From: Ipomoea triloba
Lineage: Eukaryota; Streptophyta; Magnoliopsida; Solanales; Convolvulaceae
Direction of reading: 5' to 3'
Length of the DNA: 64,000 nucleotides
NCBI RefSeq assembly: GCF_003576645.1
Contig: NC_044917.1
Coordinates: forward strand, 16,572,952-16,636,951
The position numbers and the translations under genes are program-made. Of the stretch, positions 1 to 9,731 are shown in pieces (the first letter of the stretch is position 1; the number at the start of each line of letters is the position of its first letter). Under the pieces are notes generated by a model, which ran no database searches, was not told the origin of the DNA, and saw nothing but the letters and a program-made list of their open reading frames with translations.

Positions 1-987
1 GAATTAGCAGCTTAGGTTTAGTTGGGAGATTGGATACTCCCCTAGGAATTATGTTTGATTGAGTTTAATTCATTCATTGGATTGAGAAGTACAAATCTAG
101 GTTTCATATGTTCTTGTGTGGTTGATGTTTGGAGAGATTCATTCCTATTTCCGGCCAGGATAGGTAGCAAAGATAGAGGAAGTGGAGATTGCGAGATATT
201 GGGTCTCCATAAGCCTTACTCGACCACATTCCAGCCCTTGGTCTAGTTGAGGACAAGGTCGGAAGGAGTGGTAGACCACGTGTTTGATATAATTCCCCAA
301 CCGACTGAGGATGTGGGAGTCCAAGCGTGACGCCGCTTGGTGAAGGTGTTGTGGGCTCCCTTGAACGAAACTTACTTGTATTGTCCCAATTCCACCCTAG
401 CAAATCAAGCATGAGACCTAGTGAATGCATCCATCTCCTCGTTCAAGTTAATTGCTTACATTTTGTGTCACCATTGTTAAACTCTTGTGCCATGACTATT
501 TTGTTCCCAATTGATTTTTGCAACTCTTACCAATTAACCTCTTCAATGCCACGCGCTTGACTTGACTCTAATTTTCCATCCTTTGAGAACATGACACTTA
601 GGGAATTCATTCTCCGTTTTAACTCTTTCCACCTCACCGCTAAAACTATAACATCAGGGGAAGTCAGAATCGACAGCTAATTGTTGGGCGAGCTATCAGG
701 CGGGGATAAGGTGAGAAAGACCTGAGTAAATAGAGAAGGGAAAGGGAGTCGAGAAACCACTCATAGCGAGACTAACGAAAGGATACGGTGAACTAGTCGG
801 CAGAAAGACCCCCCTTCGACTCAAGGGAGGACTCGGGCAAGGTGATTAGGAATCTTCCAAATACAATGAGACTAGTGACGAATTTTGCGGGAAAATACAT
901 GGAAATGAGATCAAAGGACATTAGGAAACTAGATCAAGTGTAATAAGGTAAGTGAATCGCGCATATTTATGGTAGATTAGGGCTACT
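1..987. other. Unassigned sequence, no gene recognised
   Basis: Moderately GC-balanced DNA compared with the AT-rich region that follows. Short open frames exist on both strands but none shows a recognisable domain, codon bias or start context. The texture resembles retrotransposon LTR or untranslated sequence, but I could not find paired termini or a primer-binding site, so I leave it unassigned. Confidence 0.4.
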
Positions 988-1164
988 AAGTTTAGGACCT
1001 CCTCCCGGTGTACACTCCCATGTGGAAAGGAGTGGGTTCGAGCCTCAGTGGAGGCATCTGTTGACTCTTTGTGCTTCAGTAGGTTAAGAAAGTAGCTATG
1101 AACAGATACTACATTGTAACCGAGTCAGTAGAACTCAAAAAAAAAAAGTTTAGGACCTCCTCCC
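988..1164 (+). mobile_element. SINE with 19-bp target-site duplication
   Basis: The body at 1007-1145 is bounded by a perfect 19-bp direct repeat, AAGTTTAGGACCTCCTCCC, at 988-1006 and 1146-1164. The body contains a pol III B-box-like motif, GGTTCGAGCC, at 1035-1044 and ends in an A-run, as expected for a tRNA-derived SINE copied by a LINE reverse transcriptase. The A box is not clear, so the 5' end may be truncated or diverged. The C-rich tract right after it (about 1160-1182) is simple repeat. Confidence 0.85.
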
Positions 1165-1184
1165 CCCTCCCCCCTCCCCCTCCT

Positions 1185-1945
1185 TTGTATAAAGGAATAA
1201 GGTTCAAATTGGCTACTGAACGTAACCTAAAAGTGCAATTAAGCCACTGAACAAAAAAAATGTGCAATTAGGTCACTGGATACTCCAAATGTATACAATT
1301 TCACCTGATAGCAGGTTAACTTCCATTTCATCAGGTTGCCTGCTTACATAAATGGTGAGTTGGCATTTTAAAATAATTATTTAATAATAAATATAAAAAT
1401 TAAAAATTAAAAAAATAATTTTTAATATTATTTTTAATATTATTTTTTAATATTAATTTTTGATATTTTTTAATATTAATATTTTAATATTTTTAATTAA
1501 TTTTTATTTTTAAAGTTTATTATTTAATGAAAATTAAAAATTAAAAAAAATATTAGTATTAAATATTTTTTAATATTAATTTTTAATACTTTTTAATTAA
1601 TTTTTATTTTTAAAGTTTATTATTTAATGAAAATTAAAAATTAAAAAAAATATTAATATTAAATATTTTTTAATATTAATTTTTAATACTTTTTAATTAA
1701 TTTTTAATTTTTAATTATTTTTTATTTTTATTCTTAAAGTTTATTATTAAAAAAATATTTTAAAATGTCAATTCACCATTCATATAAGCAGGCAACCTGA
1801 TAAAATGGAAGGTAACCTGCTATCATGTGAAATTGCATGCATTTGGAGTGTTCAGTGGCCTAATTGAACTTTTTTTTTGTTCAGTGGCCTAATTGCACTT
1901 TCAGGTTACGTTCAGTGGCTAATTGAACCTTATTCCTTGTATAAA
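1185..1945. mobile_element. Mutator-type MITE with very long terminal inverted repeats
   Basis: The element body is 1194-1936 (743 bp). Its two ends are inverted copies of each other over about 180 bp, starting GGAATAAGGTTCAA on the left and ending TTGAACCTTATTCC on the right. It is flanked by a perfect 9-bp duplication, TTGTATAAA, at 1185-1193 and 1937-1945, the signature length for Mutator-like elements. There is no transposase; the interior (about 1380-1750) is extremely AT-rich and holds a direct repeat of period 100 bp (for example 1511 and 1611). The whole body could fold into a long hairpin. Confidence 0.88.
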
Positions 1946-2114
1946 TAGGACCTTTAAACCTTGAAAGAGGTTAAACAATTTTTCACGCAATATAGGGCAA
2001 TAAAGTTTGTCTTTATAAGCGCTTAATTCTATTAATTTTTCAATAGTGTTGGCCCACCGTTCGACCACCATGTGGCCGATAAAACCAACAAACACAACTA
2101 AAGTTTGATTTTGT

Positions 2115-2366
2115 TTCATTTACAGTTTCATTTGATATTATACATACAATAGTTTTATTATAGTGAGACCTATTATTGAATTTCATTTTATACACATTGT
2201 AGTCTTATTACAACACTACTAAATTATAATTCTGATTCAACTACGGTTTCATTGGACAATATACACTCAAATATGTAAAACTGTTATTCAGTTTCATTTT
2301 ATATACACTGTAGTTTCATTACAACACAACTAAAGTATTATTTTGATATAACTATAGTTTAATTTG
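2115..2366. repeat. Left part of a dispersed AT-rich tandem repeat, split by the Pack-MULE
   Basis: Imperfect units of roughly 110 bp built from recurring phrases such as AGTTTCATTTTATACACA, TCATTACAACACAACTAAAG and GACAATATACACTCAATATG. The same phrases resume at 3856 after the Pack-MULE and appear again near 62800-63300. This is a family-level repeat seen directly in the sequence; I do not know its class. Confidence 0.75.
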
Positions 2367-3855
2367 GAGTCAATTCCTTTTTTGGTCCTAGACTTATAGT
2401 GGCAAAGACAATTTTAGTCCTCTATAAAAAATTTTGACAATTTATGGACACAATTATTGTGACAAGGACAATTTTGATCCTCCGTCTTTATTTCTGTTTG
2501 ATGGCCGTTTAAGAAGGGGTAATTGCGTCATTTCTGGTGTTCCAATCGTAAGGAGTCTCGTTCGTTAGGGCTCTGGGAGTCAGTTCTGGTGCTCGGATAA
2601 GTGAGAAAGGGAAAGGCAAGGAAGTGGAGACTTAAGAGAGAGTGGAGCCAAAGGCACCTGCTGCCCACTGCCCAGAATGAAATTAATTAGTCAAATGATG
2701 TTCTTCACTGTTTGCAGATCCAAGCCAAATACGAAACACCAAATAAAGCAAATGCGCGGAGGAGATAGGGGGCAGAGATTGGAATTGGGGCTATCGTGAT
2801 TAGGCGGCGGCGGTGGAGGGATTGGTACTCAAGAGCCTTGGGCCCCTCCGGCTCACGGCGGTGAAAATTGCAGTGGCATCACAGGCGGCGCATTTAAGCA
2901 AGGTGGGGTTGACCGACGGCGTTTCTATATCAACGACACGATGGGTTGGATTTGTTGCTTCCTCACCTCTAAAACCCATTTTCTCTGTTCCGAGAAAAGC
3001 GGGCTGAGAATTGGGAGAAAATCATCAACCCTAGGATCGAGAACAATCAAGACAACCTTCATCATTTGATCGACGGAATCTATGGTTTCCTCGTCCATCT
3101 CGACGCCGAAACACATAGCGAGCAGAATGCAGAAAATCGCGAACCAGGCGTTTCTCAACACCCAAACCGCGTCGTCGTTAGCCTTGGCCTCGCTCCCAAT
3201 CCTTTCAATCAGTCTATCCATGGCGGCGCTTCTAACCCTGCGTTTACTGAGAACTTGGTTCTACTGAAAATGGTTCGGGTCGTGAAAATTTGGCCTTTCA
3301 CGATGAGAGCCTCGTGGGCTAAATCTGCACTAGTGATTATAACCACCATACTGTTCTTGTTCCCATTTTGAGAGTGAAAATGGGGTCATATTTCGGCTTC
3401 AAATCTCTCACGTACTGCAAAAACATCTTTCCAGATTGAGTCACCTGGAACAGGTTTCCGACCACCGGCCAGCCCTGCGGTCCGGGAGGCAAGTTGGGCT
3501 TTTTCTTGGACTTTGATTTTCTGGAAAGCAAGAAGATCAAGCCGGAAAGCCAAGGAGGTGAAAATGAGATGGTAGTAAGGGGAAAGAGAAGACGACATTG
3601 TAGAGACTGAATCCATCATTTTTGTTTTGATTCAAGAAAATTAGATTTGTTTTTATTCAAGAAAATTATATTGAATTTTGTTGACAGAAATGCCCCTAAT
3701 TTAAACGGCCAACTAACGAGATAATAGACGGAGGACCAAAATTGTCCTCGTCACAATAACTGTGTCCATAAATTGTCAAAATTTTTTATGGAAGACTAAA
3801 ATTGTCTTTGTCACTATAAGTCTAGGACCAAAAAAAGAATTGACTCTTTAATTTG
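2358..3855. mobile_element. Pack-MULE carrying a P450 gene fragment
   Basis: The body 2367-3846 (1480 bp) begins GAGTCAATTC and ends GAATTGACTC. The inverted repeats run about 150 bp (2367-2516 and about 3698-3846) with few mismatches. A perfect 9-bp duplication, TTTAATTTG, sits at 2358-2366 and 3847-3855. No transposase is present; between the TIRs lies a piece of a cellular cytochrome P450 gene (separate entry). Mutator-like elements that carry host gene pieces are known as Pack-MULEs; this one fits in TIR length, TSD length and cargo. Confidence 0.9.
2925..3619 (-). pseudogene. Captured CYP77A-like cytochrome P450 fragment
   Basis: Read on the minus strand, the fragment starts with an N-terminal anchor-like stretch (about 3619-3535). 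After a frame shift comes the proline-rich hinge and N-terminal region (residues such as NLPPGPQGWPVVGNLF, 3540-3337), which is typical of family CYP77. It continues through 3336-3230 with in-frame stops, then a deletion, then a clean frame 3221-2925 containing FCILLAMCFGVEMDEETID. Only roughly the first 40% of a normal P450 of about 510 residues is present. The I-helix, ExxR and heme-binding cysteine region are absent, so it cannot encode an active enzyme. The parent gene is presumably elsewhere in the genome. Assignment to CYP77A rests on motif memory. Confidence 0.82.
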
Positions 3856-4200
3856 ACAATATACATTCAATATGTTATTCGGTTTCTTTTATACATATTG
3901 TAGTTTCATTTCGACAAAAAGTGAAATATCATTTCAATTGAACTATAGTTTTTTTTTTGAAAACAATTGAACTTTAGTTTTATTTGACAATATACACTCA
4001 ATATGTGAGACCTGTTATTCAGTTTCATTTCAATACAAGTAAAGTATCATTTCAATTCAATTACAGTTTCATTTTATAATATAAACACAATATATGAGAT
4101 AAGTTATTCAGTTTCATTTTAGATACAGTGTAATTTTATTTTGTTCTGAACATACTAAAAATATAAAATCTGTCAAAATTTAACGACTATCATTTCGATC
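3856..4200. repeat. Right part of the dispersed AT-rich tandem repeat
   Basis: Continuation of the repeat interrupted at 2366. It contains the same phrases (GACAATATACACTCAATATG, TCATTTCAATTC) and a unique right tail that is also recognisable, diverged, at about 63270-63320. The tail suggests a defined dispersed element rather than a simple satellite. Confidence 0.65.
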
Positions 4201-4863
4201 TTTACATAAAAAAAATGATACCATTTCTGAATTATGAATCACACAGTTGTGTGGACTATGGTTCACCGTATAACAATTGTATATAGGTTGTTGAAGGAAA
4301 TTTCGATTGCATAAATAATGATTTAATAATAATAAAATAGAGTAGACAAGTAGAGGTTACAGGCCTACTGGATAGTGAGTAATAGAGGAACGATGAAACG
4401 TGTTATTAAAAAAATAAAATAAAAAAGGAGCGACGAAATGATAAGGAAATGAAAGAAAAGGGGGGCAGAAGAAGAAATAAGGAAGGATGGTGGGACCATG
4501 TTCCGGGCAAATGGGATAAGAATAGGAGGGAAAAACCAGAGGCCGAGTCCAAAGGGCGCCCACAGCCCCGTTCTAAAACCAGTGTACGGATTCCACAAAA
4601 CCGGGAGTTCTCTTTTGTGGGCGCCTTTCTTTTCCCCCACGCGCTCCCACTCTCACTTCCCAATTTTTATTTTTTTTATTTTTTATTTTTTGAAACCAAC
4701 AAAGACCTTATTAGTCATACTTTCCAAGTGAATTTATTATAGATTGCCTAATTAGTAGGGAATTGATAATTTCTCCGTACTAAAGGTCACCACATTTAAT
4801 TTCTGTCATTATTTTCTTAGTTACATTTATTGTATAACATTTTTAAACTCTAATCTATATTAT
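4201..4863. other. Unassigned intergenic DNA
   Basis: Contains overlapping short open frames on both strands at about 4365-4742 in a slightly GC-richer patch. Frames open in several phases at once without recognisable domains, so I regard them as chance. No RNA gene or paired repeat was seen. Confidence 0.5.
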
Positions 4864-5113
4864 GTACTTTTTCTATCTCATTTTACCTGTTATATTTATT
4901 ATTCATTAGTCAAATCAATTCTCTATTCCTTATTTTTTTTTAGTAATTTTTAATTATTTTTAAATTTATTTTTTTGTGTTTAATCTATTTTTTAATGTAA
5001 GTTATAAATATATTTATATACTAATACTAAATTTAATATTATGAAAAATTGAGTTAAAAATTCCAGTCAAGTCTATTTAACCGAATCAAACAAACAAAAT
5101 AGGATTGAGAAAT
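4864..5113. mobile_element. Stowaway-like MITE, diverged
   Basis: Begins near TACTTTTTCTATCTCATTTT and contains the phrase TTATTCATTAGTCAAATCAA, shared with a second copy at 52191-52454. The family look (a CTCCGTCTCATTTT-type end, AT-rich body, about 250 bp) is that of Tc1/mariner-type Stowaway MITEs, known to insert at TA. The 3' end is eroded, so the boundary is approximate. Confidence 0.5.
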
Positions 5114-5892
5114 ATGATTTATAAATTATCACACAAAAAATATTCAGGCCCGACCTTGGACAATGATAGGTTGTCCCTTCCAAAGGCCCAATAATGAAAG
5201 GAGCCTATTACATTTAGTCTTTTTTTCTTTTTTCTTTTGTATTAAATGATTTTAAATTTTTTTTCAAGTAAAGATTCAAACTTGTTCTTTTGAAATAATA
5301 TTCAATTAATGCACACATATATAGTAAAGTTATTTATGTCAGAATTTTGGTTCATTCTTGTTACCACTTACTTTACCATAATTTACAATTTAAATATTAA
5401 CTAATTAAGCTGTCCCATTTTTTATATCACTTACTTGTCTACTTTAAACCTACCTATTGCATTTATTTGTCTATACCAAGTTCAATTTGCCTACTTAGAT
5501 TGCTAAGAACTTTCTATTAGTTATCTTTATAACCACAATTATTATTATGACTTAAATATTAATACCCATCACTACTCAATGTAATTGTTATTGTGGCTTA
5601 TATTATATTTTAAATAATATAAATTAAGGATAACTAAATTAAATAAAAAAAATTAAATTTCTAATGAAAATAAAATTTAAAATGTTAAAAACACTATCGG
5701 TAAAAAAAAGTGCAAAATATTTTATGTGATAATAATGCTAAACGCTCTTACTTTTACTACTCACGAATCAACCACCTTATAATGTGACAAAATCCTACAC
5801 ATTAATTTTATTTTATTAATTTTAATTTTAATTTGAATAGTGTTTATGATTTTACACTAGTAGTTGATTTGTTAGTAGTAAACTTATGCTCC
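5114..5892. other. AT-rich intergenic DNA
   Basis: Very AT-rich, with no sustained reading frame, no paired repeats and no RNA gene that I can see. Confidence 0.6.
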
Positions 5893-5985
5893 ACGAGGCT
5901 TAGTGTAGTTGGTTTGTCGCTTGACTTAAAGGTTATGATTGGAGGTGGTAATGTGGGGGTTTGAATCTCACTGGAAGCATGTATG
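5893..5985 (+). mobile_element. tRNA-derived SINE-like head with A and B boxes
   Basis: An A-box-like TTAGTGTAGTTGG (5900-5912) is followed about 45 bp later by a B-box-like GGTTTGAATCTC (5958-5969), the spacing and order of an internal pol III promoter. The sequence does not fold as a usable tRNA and lacks an anticodon arm in the right place, so a SINE head is more likely than a tRNA gene. I could not find target duplications, so the 3' limit is uncertain. Confidence 0.6.
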
Positions 5986-6229
5986 GAAAAAAATCCAAGG
6001 ATGATGGATGGGGATGATGGATGGTTGGGATTGGATCCCTTATGTGCACATGAAGACTATGGCCTGCCTATTTTTTTTCATCCGTCAACAAATATGTTTA
6101 AATGGCATTACAAATGACACTATTAATCCCTTAATTAAAATCTTCTTCTTTTTATTTTTTCTTCTTGGTAATAAAACAATACAAAGGTTCTACATCTTCA
6201 AAAACCATATGCACTAAGCATGCATTGAG

Positions 6230-6278
6230 CATACATTCATTGAATTGTGGATTATTTTCTGAAATCAATGAATGTATG
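6230..6278. repeat. Perfect 14-bp inverted repeat (hairpin)
   Basis: CATACATTCATTGA at 6230-6243 and its reverse complement at 6265-6278, separated by a 21-base loop. The last five bases of the right arm are also the left target duplication of the adjoining solo LTR. Confidence 0.8.
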
Positions 6279-6605
6279 TAACGGGATTATTGGGTAACCC
6301 GACCCGAAGAACCGAACCGACCTGACGAACCCAGGACCAAGTAACGGTAGTGCACTTAAAAAGAAACCAAACCTATTATGAGGCACCGCCTCATTAAAGG
6401 AGCAAACTACCACTTAATGAAGAGCGTTATGCTAATTATTGCAGGTTCCGTTATAGTAAAAGAGTCATTGTACTAATAAGTATAAATAGTGGACTCTATG
6501 ACAGAGTAGGGGAGACGCTATAAAACTCGTATTCATAATTGTTAAAGAGCACTACTTGTTGCTTCTTTCTAGATATACTCCGGCAACATTCTTACCGTCA
6601 GTATG
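6274..6605 (+). mobile_element. Solo LTR
   Basis: A 322-bp body (6279-6600) flanked by the perfect 5-bp repeat GTATG at 6274-6278 and 6601-6605. The ends are short inverted repeats, TAACGG...CCGTCA, consistent with an original TGACGG...CCGTCA whose first G has mutated. A TATA-like TATAAATAG at 6481-6489 lies in the position expected of an LTR promoter. No internal domain or second LTR is nearby, so this looks like a product of LTR-LTR recombination. Lineage not identified. Confidence 0.65.
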
Positions 6606-8160
6606 ATCAGTGTATATGTTTTTTTTTAAAAGATGTAGAACATTTGTATTGCTCTATTACCAAGAAGAAAAAATGAAAGATTTTGAGTGGTCATGTCACA
6701 ATAATTTTAGGACCAACAGGAATATTTTTTTTTTAAAAATGGACTAAATGTGAAATGACACATAAATTTAGGACCCAAAAATAAAAATGAATTAATACTT
6801 AAAGATTTATAGACCAAAATTTCTTTGTATTTAACGTCATTTAAACGGTGTTGTTGACGGAGGACGAAAAATAATCATTCCACAACAATTCTAGGACGGA
6901 ATAAGAATATTTTTAATAATAAAGATTAAAAATTAACTGACACATAAATTTAAGACAAATAATAAAATTAACTCTTCTATTCTATTTTCCTTAAAAAAAC
7001 TCTTCTATAACCCCTAAAAAGAATTAACATTCCAGCCATTTCGTCTTATTTGAAGTGTTGGTAATTCCAAGTTCCAACAACTAAACCATCCACAGTTTCC
7101 CGCCGCTTGAGGTGCAACAAAGGCGGAAAGCGCGTGGGAAAAGACTGCGACTCCAATAGTATGTGGCGAGCCGCCATGACTTGGGGATAAGGACATCGTA
7201 CCACGTGTTGAAACGCCAGCTCTCACTATTTTGGTCCCACTTGCATGAAATTCTCCACCTCCTCAGGCCCCTCAACTTTTCACTATTTTCACTTATGCCC
7301 CAAAACAAATCCTCCACCTTATCAGGACTTCTTTACTCGAAAATCCGAAGCCGAAAAACAGCAGTGCACCTTGTTTGTAGGCGGCAGGCCTCATTTATAT
7401 AATTATTTTATTGCCCACAACTTTTAGGGTTATTATATATTAAGCACATGGATGAAATCGATTCTGTGAGAAGTTCAAACTTTAGCCGCACGTAGTATTT
7501 TAATTACTTACGAATATTCTCTTTTAACTAAGAAAGTTGTAGGACGGGTTGAAAAGTCATAATGTAAGACCAAATTTACAAGATTCATGTATTACCACTC
7601 CCTTGACTGATTATCAATATATTATTTTCTTTCTCCAATTTTACTTGTTTAATTCAGTTTAATATCGAACAACTACGTAGTGTAATATTTTTTTTTATCA
7701 TTTTAAATGAATGGTTATTGTTATCATTTTAAATGAATGGTTACATGATCGATCTTTGATAGTAGGAATAAATATATTTATTTTGTATGTCTTTTTATGT
7801 AACACGGGCTTTCAATTTCGTCGAACTATGTTTTAAACTCTAGAAATCTATCCTAGACCCATGAGAGGTAAATTTAGCAAATTTAATTTTGAAACTCAAC
7901 ATCAAACTGTACACATCTATGCACACAGAACTCAATCCAAATTCAAATCTCCAATATTTGTGACAAGAATTGAACTCCACCCTGCTACTAACAGCAAATT
8001 TTAAGTGCGACTTTTCATCAACTAGATCAATTTTTATGATTTCTAGTCTAATTATATATAACTATTTTGACCAATCAAATAAAATCTCACACGGAGAGTT
8101 CAGAGTACGAAGCGAAATGTCAACCAAAAAAAAAAAAAGATAGGGGGCAGAAGTAAGATT
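6606..8160. other. Intergenic DNA upstream of the LBD gene
   Basis: About 6690-6965 holds two diverged direct copies of a sequence with ACACATAAATTTAGGAC-type phrases, probably eroded MULE terminal sequence. A GC-richer patch at 7020-7400 has short open frames on both strands but none I recognise. A short direct duplication lies at about 7700-7745 (ATTTTAAATGAATGGTTA twice). No gene is supported. Confidence 0.5.
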
Positions 8161-8280
8161 AAAGAAAGTTAAAGGATGAAGTTCCCAATAAAAAGAAACA
8201 GCCATACTCTGAGAGTACCCAGGATACCACTAATTTGGAAACCACTTGCGGCGCCCCTTATAAGCCCACCCCACCCCCCA

Positions 8281-8289
8281 TTTATAAAA
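8281..8289 (+). promoter_or_regulatory. Candidate TATA box of the LBD gene
   Basis: TTTATAAAA lies about 120 bp before the LBD start codon in a C-rich context (the preceding bases are a CCCACCCC-type run). A start of transcription near 8310-8320 would give a roughly 90-base leader containing a short TATATACATACA microsatellite (about 8368-8395). No upstream ATG lies in that leader. Confidence 0.55.
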
Positions 8290-8402
8290 CCTCTCAATCC
8301 CCCATTTCTCCTCCCCCAAAAAGATCTTCTTCCATCTTCTCTCTTCAAATTCAAAATCCATCCAACACTGTATATACATACATATATACATACATTTCAG
8401 CT

Positions 8403-9332
8403 ATGCGGATGAGCTGTAACGGATGCCGGGTTCTCCGGAAAGGTTGCAGTGAAAAATGCTCCATTAAGCCTTGCCTCCAGTGGATCAAATCCCCCGACGC
8501 CCAATCCAACGCCACCGTTTTCCTCGCCAAATTCTACGGTCGCGCCGGCCTCCTCAACCTCATCAACGCCGGCCCTGAACATCTCCGCCCTGGTTAGTTA
8601 TAAATAAATGCTAATGTTATATTTTCGGATAAAGTACAACTTTTGATGCGTGGAGTACACCTGGAGTATAAGCTGAGTTTTTGATTGATTTATAAATTTA
8701 TTGCAGCTATATTTAGATCGTTGTTATATGAAGCGTGCGGGCGGATTGTGAATCCGATATATGGATCGTCGGGGTTGTTGTGGTCGGGAAACTGGCAGCT
8801 CTGTCAGGCGGCGGTGGAGGCCGTTCTCGGCGGCGCGCCGATCACGAAGCTGTCCCCTGACTCCGCCGCCTGCACCATGAGCCCTTCGCTCAAGGCGTGC
8901 GACATCCGCCACGTGTCCAAAGAGGAGATCGCCGGCGATCTTCACAAGGTTAAGTCGCGGGGGCGGTTCAAGAGAACGGCGGCGGCGGGGAAGCCGAAGC
9001 AGAGGGCGGGGTCGCCGGACGTGGACGACGCGGCGCGAGTGATGTGGAGCTGGAGTCACAAGGAGGAGGATGCGGTGGGGTCCCCCAGCCGGGACTCGGG
9101 GCTGAGTCAGCACGCCGACGAGCAGAGCGGCGGCGGAGAGAGCGGCGATGCTAACTGCGCGTCCGTGGAGACGGTGGAGACGTCGCTGGCGAAGCCGGAG
9201 GATGAGAGCGATGTTGAATTGGAGCTGACTCTCGGGTGGGAGCCGATGTCGAGACACCAGAAATCGACGCCGGCTGAGGTGAACGAAGACGCCGGCGGCT
9301 CCATTGAAGCCGCGTGTAGAATGGAACTGTAA
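8403..9332 (+). CDS. Class II LOB-domain (LBD) transcription factor
   Basis: Two exons, 8403-8592 and 8707-9332, joined by a 114-bp intron (GTTAGT...TTGCAG), encode 271 residues. The start MRMSCNGC is the class II LBD beginning. Cysteines 5, 8, 15 and 19 form the CX2CX6CX3C DNA-binding block, followed by a GAS-type block ([20 protein letters not shown]) that crosses the splice site in frame into the [12 protein letters not shown] stretch. The intron position is the one usual for LBD genes. The C-terminus carries LELTL at about 235-239, an LxLxL EAR-type repression motif, and a SVETVET stretch as in LBD41-type members. The protein is expected to act in the nucleus, probably as a repressor; class II members have been linked to nitrate, anthocyanin and low-oxygen responses. 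Exon 2 is strikingly GC-rich against AT-rich flanks. It appears intact. Closest group LBD40-42 is an inference. Confidence 0.95.
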
Positions 9333-9731
9333 TTAGCCCTAGCCCCTAGATCATACTCCAAAGACTGTTTTTGAAGACCATTTTGTATTGTTATTCCATT
9401 TAATTTCTTTTTTTTGGAGCCTAGATTTAAAATTTTGTATTTTGTTTAGGTTTCTATTTGTTGTTGGTGATAGAGATGTAATACCTTAGGCAGTGTCAAT
9501 GTCAATGTCATCAAGAGTCATAAAGAAGTGAACATAGAGAAATGTTGGTTTCCTTTTAATCCTTCCTTTAATCACGAATGCCAACCACTATCTAAATTTT
9601 GGTTCTCTCTCTCTCTCTCTCTGATTTACTGAAAAAAGGCGGTAGGCGTTACCTAGTAACGCCCATTTTAGTTGTTCACATTTAGCATTTTAGGTAAAGT
9701 TCACCTAAATTGTGTATAGATAATCTGTCTG
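9333..9731. other. LBD 3' flank
   Basis: T-rich 3' untranslated and intergenic sequence with a CT microsatellite (9605-9622). No canonical AATAAA was seen close to the stop codon, which is common in plants. Confidence 0.5.
9605..9622 (+). repeat. CT dinucleotide microsatellite
   Basis: Nine uninterrupted CT units. Confidence 0.9.

Noticed and set aside
2925..3619. A functional cytochrome P450 gene
   Set aside because: Lacks the heme-binding half, has a frame shift, stops and two deletions, and lies between Pack-MULE TIRs.
4365..4742. Overlapping open frames of 70-97 codons on both strands
   Set aside because: Several phases are open at once, no domain, no codon bias, no splice support.
5893..5985. 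A tRNA gene
   Set aside because: A and B boxes are present, but no cloverleaf with a proper anticodon stem and acceptor pairing could be drawn; treated as a SINE head.
8724..9257. A 177-codon minus-strand frame over LBD exon 2
   Set aside because: Antisense shadow caused by the high GC content of the exon; rich in Arg and Leu with no domain.
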